Below, piece after piece: positions 36,879 to 47,233 of a DNA stretch of 60,082 nucleotides. Position 1 is the stretch's first letter; every line of letters starts with the position of its first letter. A model generated the notes under the pieces. That model made no database searches. It was not told the origin of the DNA and worked only from the letters and a program-made list of their open reading frames with translations. This DNA comes from Alphaproteobacteria bacterium (GTDB taxonomy: Bacteria; Pseudomonadota; Alphaproteobacteria; Geminicoccales; Geminicoccaceae), in NCBI GenBank assembly GCA_026982705.1, contig JALSGP010000023.1:1-60082 (forward strand), in the 5' to 3' direction. The position numbers were made by a program, and so were the translations under genes.

Positions 36879-37829
36879 ATGATCCGCGTGTGGCGTCTCG
36901 CCTTCGTCCTGCCGGCCCCGCTGCCGCCGCTGCTGGTGGAGGAACTGGAGACGCTGGCGGAGGCCGTCGCCGTCTACGTGCAGGAGGAGGATGCCGCGAC
37001 GGGCGCGCCGCGCGTCCTGCGGGTGGAACTGCTGGTGGACGCGGCCCGTGATCCCCTGGCGCTGCGTGACGTGCTGGCCGGACACCTCGCCCGTTCCGGC
37101 CTCGCCCTCGACCATCTCGCCACCACCCTGCTGGCCGAGCGGGACTGGGTGCGCCACGCCACCGCCCTGCGCGGTCCCCTCGCCATCGGTCGCTTCTTCG
37201 TCCACGGTCCCGCCGACCGCGACCGGATCCCGCCCGGTTCGGTGCCGCTGGAACTGGAGGCCGGTCTCGCCTTCGGCTCCGGCGAGCACGAGACCACCCG
37301 CGGCTGCCTCCTCGCCCTCGACCGGCTGGCCGGCCGCATCCTGCCCGAACGGGTGCTGGACCTCGGCACCGGCTCGGGCATCCTCGCCATCGCCGCCGCG
37401 CGGCTGTGGCCCCGGGCGCGGGTGCTGGCGGTGGACCACGACCCGCGGGCGGTGGCGGTGGCGCGCGAGAACGTCCTCCGCAACGGCGTGGCGGGGCGGG
37501 TGGAGGTGCGCCGTGGCGAGGGTCACCGCAACGTCCACGTGCGCCGGCGCCGCCCCTTCGATCTCGTCCTCGCCAATCTCTTCGCCGAACCGCTGGTGGC
37601 CATGGCCCGCGACCTCGCCCGTACGCTGGCGCCGGGCGGGCGGGCGGTGCTGGCCGGTCTGCTCGCCCGCCAGGCCGGGGCGGTGCTGGATGCCCACCGC
37701 CGCGCCGGACTGCGCCCTCTCGCCCGCTTCGACCAGGGGAATTGGCCGGTGCTGGTGCTGCGGCGGCCGCGCAACCGGCCCCACCGGCGCCGTCACCCCC
37801 TGCCGGTACCAGTATCGGAGTATGGCTGA
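36879..37829 (+). CDS. prmA: Ribosomal protein L11 methyltransferase
   Basis: 316 residues. The N-terminal substrate-recognition domain is followed by the family motif LAFGSGEHETTRGCLLAL (usually FGTGxHxTT), the SAM loop VLDLGTGSGILAIAAA, and LVLANLFAEPLVAMARDLA. Trimethylates L11. The C-terminus ends in a basic tail. 18 bases after uvrD. Confidence 0.87.
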   Translation: MIRVWRLAFVLPAPLPPLLVEELETLAEAVAVYVQEEDAATGAPRVLRVELLVDAARDPLALRDVLAGHLARSGLALDHLATTLLAERDWVRHATALRGPLAIGRFFVHGPADRDRIPPGSVPLELEAGLAFGSGEHETTRGCLLALDRLAGRILPERVLDLGTGSGILAIAAARLWPRARVLAVDHDPRAVAVARENVLRNGVAGRVEVRRGEGHRNVHVRRRRPFDLVLANLFAEPLVAMARDLARTLAPGGRAVLAGLLARQAGAVLDAHRRAGLRPLARFDQGNWPVLVLRRPRNRPHRRRHPLPVPVSEYG

Positions 37830-37909
37830 CGTGCGGCGATGTCGAAACCCGTGGTGACACGATTCCCGGTTATGGTATCGTCCGGCGTGATCCCGGACGG
37901 TTGCATGCG

Positions 37910-38962
37910 ATGGTCGCCGTCGGCGTCGATGCGGATCTGGTGCGCGCCCTCGAGAACGAGCGGGCCCTCAACGCCATCCTCCGCTCGGTGGTGCGGGAAG
38001 GGGAGCTGGAGACCCTCCTCGAAGAGTGCCTCGACATCCTGCTGTCGGTGAGCTGGCTGTCCATCCTGCCCAAGGGCGGCATCTTCCTCGCCGACGAGGG
38101 CCAGCGGGAACTGCGGCTGGTGGCCCAGCGCGATCTCGCTCCGCCTCTGCTGACCCTGTGCGCCCGCGTCCCCTTCGGTCACTGTCTGTGCGGGCGCGCC
38201 GCCCAGGAGCGGCGCATCCAGCACGCCGCCTGTGTCGACCACCGCCACGAGATCCGCTACCCGGGCATCCGTCCCCACGGCCACTACAACGTCCCCATCC
38301 GCGACGGCGACCGGGTGCTGGGAGTCATCGTCCTCTATCTGCCCGACGGCCATCCCTCCCATCCCGCCGAACTCGCCTTCCTGGAGAGCGTCGCCGACAT
38401 CCTCTCGCTGGTGATCCGCCACCGACGTGCGGTGGACGAGCTGGAGCGGGTGTGCCGCGAGCTGGCGGTGCTGGCCTGTACCGATCCCCTCACCGGTCTC
38501 TACAACCGCCGCCATTTCTTCGAGCGGCTGCAGGCGGCCTGGGCGGAGGCGGAACGCCACGATCGCCCCCTCGCCGTGGCACTCTTCGACCTCGACCATT
38601 TCAAGCGCATCAACGACACCTGGGGTCACGCCGCCGGCGATCGGGTGCTGGAGACGGTGGCACGGGTGGTGCGGCGCGAGTCCCGTCACTACGACGTGGC
38701 GGCGCGCCTTGGCGGCGAGGAGTTCGCGCTCCTGCTGCCGGGCGCCGGGGCGCGGGAGGCCGCGGCCGTGTGCGAGCGGCTGCGTCGGCGTTTGGCCGCC
38801 ACCACCGTGCCCGTCGAGGGAGAAGACGGGATCCGATTCACCGCCAGCTTCGGCGTCGCCTGCCGGCGCCGGGCGGTCGACGTCCACGATCTGATGCGTC
38901 GCTGCGACCGCGCCCTCTACCGGGCCAAGGCCGAGGGCCGCGACCGGGTGGCGACGGCCTGA
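37910..38962 (+). CDS. GAF-GGDEF diguanylate cyclase
   Basis: 350 residues. A GAF-type sensor domain (about 20-185) has FGHCLCGRAAQERRIQHAACVD and GHYNVPIRDGDRVLG, a Cys/His-rich pocket that could bind a metal, heme or redox signal. A complete GGDEF domain follows: DPLTGLYNRRHF, ALFDLDHFKRINDTWGH, active-site GGEEF, and an intact inhibitory RHYD I-site upstream of it. Makes c-di-GMP with product feedback. ATG 37910 is chosen where the GAF helix begins. Soluble, without a membrane anchor. Confidence 0.88.
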   Translation: MVAVGVDADLVRALENERALNAILRSVVREGELETLLEECLDILLSVSWLSILPKGGIFLADEGQRELRLVAQRDLAPPLLTLCARVPFGHCLCGRAAQERRIQHAACVDHRHEIRYPGIRPHGHYNVPIRDGDRVLGVIVLYLPDGHPSHPAELAFLESVADILSLVIRHRRAVDELERVCRELAVLACTDPLTGLYNRRHFFERLQAAWAEAERHDRPLAVALFDLDHFKRINDTWGHAAGDRVLETVARVVRRESRHYDVAARLGGEEFALLLPGAGAREAAAVCERLRRRLAATTVPVEGEDGIRFTASFGVACRRRAVDVHDLMRRCDRALYRAKAEGRDRVATA

Positions 38963-38983
38963 GGATCACCGTCACCGATCCTC
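38961..38983 (+). terminator. Hairpin after the diguanylate cyclase gene
   Basis: Perfect 7-bp inverted repeat GAGGATC / GATCCTC with a 9-base loop, overlapping the stop codon. No T-run. A plausible terminator or mRNA 3' stabiliser. Confidence 0.4.
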
Positions 38984-39012
38984 GCCGCGTCCCACTCCCC
39001 CGTCGTCGGCGG

Positions 39013-39040
39013 TTGACTCGACCGACCGGCCCGATAGGCT
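39013..39040 (+). promoter_or_regulatory. Possible sigma-70 promoter of the liv operon
   Basis: TTGACT, 16-base spacer, TAGGCT, 37 bases before the livK start. A strong -35 and a moderate -10. Confidence 0.4.
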
Positions 39041-39077
39041 GTGATGTCGTGCATCGCAGACGGGGGAGGCTACCGCC

Positions 39078-40250
39078 ATGGGCGGAAGAGGGGTTCGCGT
39101 CCGCATTCTCGGCGTCGCCGTCACGTTCCTGCTGATCGCCGGCAGTGCCGCCGCCAAGGAGACGGTCTACGTCGCCTTCCTGGGTCCGCTCACCGGCGGC
39201 GTGTCGGCCAATGGCATCGGCGGCCGCAATTCCGCCGATCTCGCGGTACGGCTGCGCAATGCCGATCCGAACGCCCGTTATCGCTACGAACTGATCTCTT
39301 ACGACACCGAGTGCAAGCCCAGCACCGGCGTGCAGGTAGCGACGCGGGCGGCTGCCGATCGCCGCGTGGTGGCGGCGGTGGCCCATTATTGTTCGGTGGT
39401 GGCGCTGGCCACGGTCCACGTCTACCATCGGTTCGGACTGCCCATCGTGGTGTGGGGGGCCGTTCATCCGGACATTACCTACGGCAACGACTATCGGGAG
39501 ATCCACCGGATCAACGGTACCATGATCAATCAGAACGAGGTCGCGTCCAAGTTCATGCGCAGCCTCGGCTATGAGACTTGGGCGATCCTCTACGATACCA
39601 CGGATTACGGTAAGGGGCACAAGAAGTACTTCACCAAATATCTGCAGGAGAACGGCGGCAAGGTGCTGGCCAGCTTCGGCGTCACACCCGACCAGCAGGA
39701 CTTCACCGCCGAACTCACGGAGATCAAGGCTCTCGATCCTCAGGTCGTTTACTTCGGCGGTCTCACTCCCCTCGGCGTTCGCATCCGCGCCCAGATGGAG
39801 CGCATTGGTCTCACCTCGCAGTTCGAGGGCACTTCGGGCATCATGTCCGACGCCTACATCGAGGCCTTGGGGCCGCTGGCCGAAGGCACTCTCGCCTTCC
39901 GCGAGGGTGCGCCGGTGGACAAGCTTCCCGGCGGCCGGTTTTTCGTCGAGAAGTACCGCGAGCAGGGCTACAAGGAGCCGCCAGAAGCATACGGCCCCTT
40001 CGCCTTCGCCGCCATGAACCTGGTCCTGGACATCATCGAGCGGGTGGGACCGGACCGTGAGAAGGTGCGCGATGCTCTCAACGCGGTGAAGGACTACGAC
40101 ACCATCGTCGGACCCGTCACCTTCGACGCCAACGGTCAGAACGTCGTCCCGCTCATCACCAAGTACGTGGTCCAGGACGGCCGCTGGACCGTCTGGGAGG
40201 ACAGCGCCTACGCCCGCGGTGAGCGCCGGCTACGTCGCCTCGGCGAGTGA
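39078..40250 (+). CDS. livK: Branched-chain amino acid type ABC transporter, periplasmic binding protein
   Basis: 390 residues. A signal peptide (GVAVTFLLIAGSAAA) precedes a type I periplasmic binding fold (VYVAFLGPLTGGVSANG; SYDTECKPSTGVQVA; YDTTDYGKGHKKYFTKYL). GGGGAGG lies 8 bases before ATG. First gene of livKHMGF. Ligand could be a branched-chain amino acid, an amide or another small organic compound. The DNA is noticeably richer in A/T than its neighbours, especially 39430-39780. Confidence 0.88.
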   Translation: MGGRGVRVRILGVAVTFLLIAGSAAAKETVYVAFLGPLTGGVSANGIGGRNSADLAVRLRNADPNARYRYELISYDTECKPSTGVQVATRAAADRRVVAAVAHYCSVVALATVHVYHRFGLPIVVWGAVHPDITYGNDYREIHRINGTMINQNEVASKFMRSLGYETWAILYDTTDYGKGHKKYFTKYLQENGGKVLASFGVTPDQQDFTAELTEIKALDPQVVYFGGLTPLGVRIRAQMERIGLTSQFEGTSGIMSDAYIEALGPLAEGTLAFREGAPVDKLPGGRFFVEKYREQGYKEPPEAYGPFAFAAMNLVLDIIERVGPDREKVRDALNAVKDYDTIVGPVTFDANGQNVVPLITKYVVQDGRWTVWEDSAYARGERRLRRLGE

Positions 40251-40295
40251 GTCCGGACGGTCCGACGGCGATCCTCGGGCAGCGAGGGAGGTCTC

Positions 40296-41219
40296 GTGGT
40301 GGATGCGGCGCTCTTGGCCCAGCACGCGGTCAACGCGCTCATGCTGGGCATCATGTACGCGCTCGTGGCGGTCGGGTTCACGCTGTTCTTCGGCGTCCTC
40401 GACGTCATCAAGTTCTCCCACGGCGACGTGCTGACGGTGGGGGCCTTCACCGGCCTCACCGTGTGGCTCGCGCTGGTGGCGGTCGACCTCGCCACGCCGT
40501 GGCTGGCGGTGGCCCTCCTGGTGCTGGTGCCGGCGCTGGCCACGGCGCTGCTGGGGGCGCTGATCGGCCGTTTCGTGGTGCTGCCCCTCAAGGGTGCCCC
40601 GCCGCTCAACGTGCTCCTGGCGACCCTCATGTGCGGCACCATCCTCCGCGAAGCCATCCGCCTGTTCTATCCCGGCGGGGCCAATCCCAAGCCGTTCCCG
40701 GCCCTGCTGCCCACCACCGCCTACCAGCTGGGCAATCTCAATCTCCGGCTGGACAGCGTGCTGCTGTTCCTCACCGGGGTGGCCATCGTGGTGGCCCTCC
40801 ACCTGGTCATCAACCGCACGCGGCTGGGTCTCGCCATCCGCGCCGTCGCCCAGGACGCCGAGATCGCCCGGGTGATGGGGATCGATCACGTGCGCACGGT
40901 TCTGATCACCTTCGCCATCGGCTCGGCACTGGCGGCGGTGGCGGGCATCATGCACGGGCTCTACTACAACGAGATCAACTTCTCCATGGGACTGCTGCTC
41001 GGTGTCATCGGCTTCTCCTCGGCGGTGGTGGGTGGTCTCGGCAATGTCTACGGCGCCATCCTCGGCGGTTTCCTCTTCGCCTTTCTCCAGACCCTGGGCG
41101 CCATGGCCATGCCCTTCGCCAGCGCCTACCGTGACGTGTTCGCCTTCGCCGTGGTGATCGCCATCATGGCCGTTCGGCCCACCGGCCTCATCGCCGAACG
41201 CGGAGTCGAGCGGGCATGA
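40296..41219 (+). CDS. livH: Branched-chain amino acid type ABC transporter permease (LivH)
   Basis: 307 residues, about eight membrane helices, with the LivH pattern YALVAVGFTLFFGVLDVIKF at the N-terminus and the cytoplasmic loop AIRAVAQDAEIARVMGI that contacts the ATPase. GTG start after GAGGGAG. Overlaps livM by 4 bases. Confidence 0.92.
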   Translation: MVDAALLAQHAVNALMLGIMYALVAVGFTLFFGVLDVIKFSHGDVLTVGAFTGLTVWLALVAVDLATPWLAVALLVLVPALATALLGALIGRFVVLPLKGAPPLNVLLATLMCGTILREAIRLFYPGGANPKPFPALLPTTAYQLGNLNLRLDSVLLFLTGVAIVVALHLVINRTRLGLAIRAVAQDAEIARVMGIDHVRTVLITFAIGSALAAVAGIMHGLYYNEINFSMGLLLGVIGFSSAVVGGLGNVYGAILGGFLFAFLQTLGAMAMPFASAYRDVFAFAVVIAIMAVRPTGLIAERGVERA

Positions 41220-42400
41220 TGGACGCCACCGTCCGCACCGGTCGGCCACCACGGCTTCCGGTGCTGGCCCACGGCATCGCGGCGACGGTGCTGGTCGGGC
41301 TCTATGTGACCCTGTTCCTGGAGGCGGAGAGTCAGTCCGCGGTACTGGGTCTATTGGCAGTCGGCGCCGCCGCCGCGGTGGTGGCGGCCCGCAGCGGCGT
41401 CGGCACGCGAGTGATCGAGGTTCTCGAGCATCATCCGGTGGCGATGGGACTGCTCGCCGCCGTCCTGGTGCTGATGGAAACCTGGCTCTTCGCCGAGCGC
41501 CACTTCGTGCTGCTGATGATCACCACCTACCTCCTCTACGTCACCGTCGGTCTCGGCCTCACCATCCAGTTCGGCTACGCCGGCACGCTCAACTTCGCCG
41601 GGGCCTCTTTCTACGGTGTCGGCAGCTACACCGCCGCCGTCCTCACCGCCGTACCGGGCTTCCCGCCGCTGCTGGCGATTCCGGCGGGCGGTCTCGTCGC
41701 CGCTGTCTGCGGCTCACTGCTGGTGGCGCCGGTGCTGCGCACGCGGGGCCACTACGCGGCGGTGGTGAGCATCGCCTTCGCACTGCTGTTCAAAACCTTC
41801 CTCGAGGTCAACGAGGTACTGGGCGGGCCCCAGGGGCTGCTGGTGGGGAGTCTGTCGGTGGCCGGCTATGACTTCGCCGCCCCGCTGCGACCATGGCCCG
41901 GCACCGAGTGGTCCTTCTACGTGCACCATGTCCTGGCCGCCTTGCTTCTGGCCCTGTTCGCCTATGCCGTGGCGCGGCGTATCGAGCACTCCTGGCTCGG
42001 TCTCGCCATGGATGCGGTGCGCATGGACGAGATCGCCGCCGCCTGTTTCGGCGTCGGCATCGAGCGCACCAAGGTGGTGGCCTTCGTCTGGGGCAACATG
42101 CTGATCGGCATGGCCGGCGCCCTTTATGCCACCATGGTGGGTTTCATCGCTCCCAACAACTTCACCTTCGCCGACAGCCTCATCTTCCTCTCCATCCTGT
42201 TGCTGGGCGGTCTCGGGAGCCGGCCGGGACTGCTGGTGGCGGCGGCAGTGGTGGTGTTCCTGCCAGAAAAGCTGCAGCTTATCCAAGAGTACCGTTTCCT
42301 GCTGTTCTCGGCGCTGGTGCTGGTGATGCTCATGTTCCGACCGGAGGGACTGGTGCCGCGTCCGCCTCGCGGCTACCCTGGCGGGGGTGGTGGGCCATGA
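41216..42400 (+). CDS. livM: Branched-chain amino acid type ABC transporter permease (LivM)
   Basis: 394 residues with an extra N-terminal hydrophobic region, then the LivM core (TVGLGLTIQFGYAGTLNFAG and the coupling loop AMDAVRMDEIAAACFGVGIE). Partner permease of LivH. The ATG overlaps the livH stop and its TGA overlaps the livG ATG. Confidence 0.92.
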   Translation: MMDATVRTGRPPRLPVLAHGIAATVLVGLYVTLFLEAESQSAVLGLLAVGAAAAVVAARSGVGTRVIEVLEHHPVAMGLLAAVLVLMETWLFAERHFVLLMITTYLLYVTVGLGLTIQFGYAGTLNFAGASFYGVGSYTAAVLTAVPGFPPLLAIPAGGLVAAVCGSLLVAPVLRTRGHYAAVVSIAFALLFKTFLEVNEVLGGPQGLLVGSLSVAGYDFAAPLRPWPGTEWSFYVHHVLAALLLALFAYAVARRIEHSWLGLAMDAVRMDEIAAACFGVGIERTKVVAFVWGNMLIGMAGALYATMVGFIAPNNFTFADSLIFLSILLLGGLGSRPGLLVAAAVVVFLPEKLQLIQEYRFLLFSALVLVMLMFRPEGLVPRPPRGYPGGGGGP

Positions 42401-43176
42401 TCGCTCCCTTGCTGGACGTGCGTGGTCTCACCGTCCGCTTCGGCGGTGTCGTGGCCCTCGACGGGCTCGAACTTGACGTACGTCCGCGCGAGATCCTCGG
42501 CCTCATCGGTCCCAACGGCTCCGGCAAGACCACCTGCTTCAACGTGATCACCGGGTTGCTGCGGCCGGACGCCGGTCGGGTGATCTTCGCCGGCGACGAC
42601 ATCACCGGCAGCACTCCACAGGAGATCTACCGCCGCGGCATCGCCCGTACCTTCCAGCGCTCACGTCTCTACCTGGAACTCTCCGTCTTCGACAATGTCG
42701 CGCTGGGCAATGGGAAGCGGCTTGACGCCGGCTTTCTCACCACCCTGCTGCGACGGCGGCGCCTCGCCCGCCAGTTCGCCGCGACGCTGGCGGAGACGCG
42801 GGCGCTGCTGGACGTCTTCGCCCCGGCGCTGATCGACCGGCTGTGGGAGCCGGTGGCGCGCCTGCCCATGATCGACCGGCGCCGCATCGAGATCTGCCGG
42901 GCGCTGGTGGGCCGGCCGCGACTGCTGCTGCTGGACGAGCCGTCGGCCGGCATGACCGAGGAAGAGATGCGGGAGCTGATGGACGACCTGCTGGTGGTGC
43001 GCGAGCGATACGGCAATCTCGCCATCGTCCTCATCGAGCACGAGATGGGCGTGATTGAGCGGGTCACCGACCGCTGCGTGGTGCTCAACTACGGGCGCAA
43101 GATCGCCGAGGGGGACTACCGAAGCGTCGCCCGCGATCCCGAGGTACGCTCGGCCTATTTGGGAACCGACGCATGA
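42397..43176 (+). CDS. livG: Branched-chain amino acid type ABC transporter ATPase (LivG) with altered signature motif
   Basis: 259-residue ATPase. Walker A GPNGSGKTTCFN, Q-loop ARTFQRSRLY, Walker B RLLLLDEPSAGM, and switch His in IEHEMG. The ABC signature, normally LSYGQ or LSGGQ, reads LPMID before RRRIEICRALV, so the conserved Gly is missing. The partner LivF keeps LSGGE, so at least one composite site could be normal. Overlaps livM and livF by 4 bases each. Confidence 0.9.
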   Translation: MIAPLLDVRGLTVRFGGVVALDGLELDVRPREILGLIGPNGSGKTTCFNVITGLLRPDAGRVIFAGDDITGSTPQEIYRRGIARTFQRSRLYLELSVFDNVALGNGKRLDAGFLTTLLRRRRLARQFAATLAETRALLDVFAPALIDRLWEPVARLPMIDRRRIEICRALVGRPRLLLLDEPSAGMTEEEMRELMDDLLVVRERYGNLAIVLIEHEMGVIERVTDRCVVLNYGRKIAEGDYRSVARDPEVRSAYLGTDA

Positions 43177-43895
43177 GCGCGCTGCTGCGACTCGAGGGGG
43201 TGCGCGCCGCATACGGTCATGCCGACGTGCTGGTGGACGTGTCGCTCACGGTGGAGGAGGGGCGCATCGTCTGCCTGCTGGGCGCCAACGGCGCCGGCAA
43301 GACGACGCTGATCCGCTGCGTGCTTGGTCTCACGCTCCTACGGGGCGGACGCATCTTTTATGCCGACCACGAGATCACCCATCTGCCGACCCACCGCCGC
43401 GTCGCCCTCGGCATCGGCTGCATCCCCGAGGGACGGCGAGTCTTCCCGAAGTTGACGGTGGAGGAGAACCTGCTGGCCGGCGCCTATCAGGAACGGTCGT
43501 GGACCCGGATCCGGGAACAGCTGGAGCGGGTGTACACCGTCTTTCCACGCCTCGCCGAACGGCGCGGCCAGCTCGCCGGCACGCTTTCCGGTGGCGAGCA
43601 GGCCATGCTCTCCATCGGCCGCGGCCTCATGCGCCGACCACGGCTGCTGCTGGTGGACGAGCCCTCTCTCGGCCTGTCCCCGCTGCTGGTGCGGGAGAAC
43701 TTCCGGGTGCTGGAGGAGATCCACGGAAGCGGGGTCACCATCTTCCTGGTGGAGCAGAACGTCCGCCAGACCCTGCGCATCGCCCATTACGGCTACGTGC
43801 TGGCCGGCGGTCGTCTGGTGGCGTCCGGCACGCCCGAGGTGTTGCGCGCCGACCCCGCGCTCCAAGCCGCCTATTTCGGATCGGCGACGGCCTGA
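43173..43895 (+). CDS. livF: Branched-chain amino acid type ABC transporter ATPase (LivF)
   Basis: 240 residues. Walker A GANGAGKTTLIR, signature TLSGGEQAMLSIGRGL, Walker B LLLVDEPSLGLSPLL, switch His region VEQNVRQTL. Last gene of livKHMGF. The 240 bases after it up to ruvX show no gene. Confidence 0.93.
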   Translation: MSALLRLEGVRAAYGHADVLVDVSLTVEEGRIVCLLGANGAGKTTLIRCVLGLTLLRGGRIFYADHEITHLPTHRRVALGIGCIPEGRRVFPKLTVEENLLAGAYQERSWTRIREQLERVYTVFPRLAERRGQLAGTLSGGEQAMLSIGRGLMRRPRLLLVDEPSLGLSPLLVRENFRVLEEIHGSGVTIFLVEQNVRQTLRIAHYGYVLAGGRLVASGTPEVLRADPALQAAYFGSATA

Positions 43896-44135
43896 GGACG
43901 GCCCTGCGGGGGCTTGCGCGACCGCCCCGGCGGCGGCAGAATGGGGGCGGAAACGAGAACGACGTCGGCCAGGGGCGGAAGCAGCCCCACGAGATGACGA
44001 GTCGCATCCTCCGCGGGCGCGGATCCGTGGCGGGTTCCGTGCGTGGAGGATCACCGGGTCGGGCGCACCGCCTCCCCCGGCGCCCGAGGGGTCCCCGCCG
44101 CGTGCGGGGACCTCTGGTTTCGGGGCGGCGACCTT

Positions 44136-44693
44136 CTATGCCGGGAATTCCCCGCCCCGGGCCCCGCCGGCGCCCGGAACGCGTCCACCGCCGGCGTGTC
44201 GGGCGAGGGCGGTGAGCGCATCCTCCAGGATCACCGCCGCCGCATAGTGGTCGAGGGGGCCGCCCCGCTCCCGCCGGCGGAGCCGGAGACGCCCCTCCCG
44301 CAGCGCCGCCTCCACGGCGAAGGTGGACAGACGTTCGTCCTGCAGCAGCACCGGCCGTGCCAGTGCCGCCGCGAGATCGGCGGCGAGGCGCTCGGCCGCC
44401 TCGGCGGCGGGGCCGATGCGCCCATCCATGCTCACGGGATGGCCCACCACCAGCCCCACCACGCCGCGCGCCCGGACGAGGGCGCGGAGGCGTTCGCGGA
44501 GACGGGCCTCGTCCCGCCGGCGCAGGGTCTCCAGCGGTGTCACCAGCCGTCGCCCGGGATCGGTGACGGCCACCCCCACGCGCTTGGGGCCCGGATCCAC
44601 ACCGAGCAGCGCTCCCCGCTCGGGCAGGCTCGTGCCGAACCGCGCCGGATCGCGCGTGACGAAGGCGGTGGCTCCCTTCCGATCCACGCTCAT
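44136..44693 (-). CDS. ruvX: Putative pre-16S rRNA nuclease / Holliday junction resolvase-like RuvX (YqgF)
   Basis: 185 residues from this start. The RNase H-like core begins at LGVDPGPKRVGVAVTDP (catalytic Asp), with GLVVGHPVSMDGRIGPAAE, VLLQDERLSTFAVEAAL (Glu) and DHYAAAVIL (final Asp region). Trims the 5' end of 16S rRNA in the family. Starts at 44714 and 44765 are possible, but none has a clear ribosome site. The C-terminus has a Gly-rich tail. Divergent from the aminotransferase gene. Confidence 0.85.
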   Translation of the reverse strand: MSVDRKGATAFVTRDPARFGTSLPERGALLGVDPGPKRVGVAVTDPGRRLVTPLETLRRRDEARLRERLRALVRARGVVGLVVGHPVSMDGRIGPAAEAAERLAADLAAALARPVLLQDERLSTFAVEAALREGRLRLRRRERGGPLDHYAAAVILEDALTALARHAGGGRVPGAGGARGGEFPA

Positions 44694-44797
44694 GGCCGCG
44701 AGATCGGCCGCCATGCCACCACCGGCAAGGAGCGGCTTGCCGCGGCGGCTCCGTGCCTCCACCATCCCGGCGCACCGCCGCGGAAGGAGGTCCCGTC

Positions 44798-45973
<1,176 letters not shown>

Positions 45974-46225
45974 TTCGCCGGCGGCGGGTGCCGATCGGCG
46001 GTGACGGAGCGACCTCGGGCGCCCTCGCGCAGCGGCGCCGCCGTGGCCTCAAGCCGCACGATCCGCTCCTCGACGCGCGGCCTCTCCTTCTCGAGGTGCC
46101 CGAGGCGGATGCGGTCCCGCAGCGGCCGCCGCAGCTCCTCTTCCTCGATCGGCGCCTCGCGATGGCGGCGCTCGGCGCGGAGCGATTCGCGCAGCGCATC
46201 GAGGCTCATGGCCGGAGCCCTCCCC

Positions 46226-47233
46226 TCACGGATGCGACGGGGAGTCCACCCCGTCGCGACCGCCGGCGCCAGCGTCCACCACGACGCCGGCCACGGCCTC
46301 GGCACGGGCGAAATCGTAGCGGGAGGCCCCGAGGAGACCGGTGTCGGTCCGGCGCACCCGGTGGACCGGCACGCCGGCGAGCCATGTGGAGAGCCGTCCC
46401 TTGCCCTCGAAACGACGGCGGAAGAGGACGGGGTCGAAGAGTTCACCCAGCGCCGCCAGCAGTCCGCCCACCAGATGGACGCCGCCGCGGGCGCCGTGGG
46501 CGAGGGCGAGATCGCCGGCATAGGCACCGAGGAGAGCGATGAACAGGTCGACGGCCTCGCGGCACAGAGGGTCGCCGGCCCGCGCCCCGGCCACCACCGC
46601 CGGCGGATCGGCGGCGGGCACCGCCACGCCCTCCAGCGCCGCCAGCGCCTCCACCAGCGTCACCAGCCCCGGTCCCGAGACCACCCGCTCGCGGGAGACG
46701 TGATCCCGACGGGCGGCGAGGTGGTCGAGGATCGCGCGCTCGCGCGCCGTTTCGGGGGCGAGGGACATGTGGCCGGCCTCGGTGGGAAGGGGGCGATCGA
46801 AGTCCCCGCAGGGGACCAGCACGGCGGTGCCGAGGCCGGTGCCGGGACCCAGCACCAGCCGGGGACGGCGTGGATCCGGCACCCCGCCGCCCAGCGGCTC
46901 CAGATCCTCCGCCCCCAATGCGGGAAGCGCCAGGGCGTGGGCGGTGAAGTCGTTGACGACGGCGAGCCGCCGCATCCCCAGGGCGGCGGCCAGGGCCGAG
47001 GCGCGGAAGCGCCAGGGCGCGTTGGTGAAGGCGATCTCGTCCTCCTCCACCGGCGTGGCCACCGCCAGCACCACCTCCGCCGGCATCGCCGCGCCCCCGA
47101 GATAGGCGCGGATCGCCGCCTCCGGCCCCGGGAAGTCGGCCACGGCGAGGGTGCGGACCCGCACGAGATGCCCCGGTACCGGCGCGAGGGCGAAGCGGGC
47201 GCGGGTGCCGCCGATGTCGCCCACGAGACGCAT
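46226..47233 (-). CDS. glk: Glucokinase
   Basis: 335 residues of the bacterial Glk/ROK-like ASKHA fold. N-terminal phosphate loop RLVGDIGGTRARFALA, sugar-binding NDFTAHALALP, LGPGTGLGTAVLV and TEAGHMSLAPE, HLVGGLLAALGELF near the C-terminus. Phosphorylates glucose. Its ATG shares one base with the pfk stop (TGATG), so the two glycolytic kinases form one operon. Confidence 0.92.
   Translation of the reverse strand: MRLVGDIGGTRARFALAPVPGHLVRVRTLAVADFPGPEAAIRAYLGGAAMPAEVVLAVATPVEEDEIAFTNAPWRFRASALAAALGMRRLAVVNDFTAHALALPALGAEDLEPLGGGVPDPRRPRLVLGPGTGLGTAVLVPCGDFDRPLPTEAGHMSLAPETARERAILDHLAARRDHVSRERVVSGPGLVTLVEALAALEGVAVPAADPPAVVAGARAGDPLCREAVDLFIALLGAYAGDLALAHGARGGVHLVGGLLAALGELFDPVLFRRRFEGKGRLSTWLAGVPVHRVRRTDTGLLGASRYDFARAEAVAGVVVDAGAGGRDGVDSPSHP

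Noticed and set aside
34584-37796. 1070-codon minus-strand frame through uvrD and prmA
   Set aside because: All helicase and methyltransferase motifs are on the plus strand; the minus frame is His/Gln/Gly-rich antisense.
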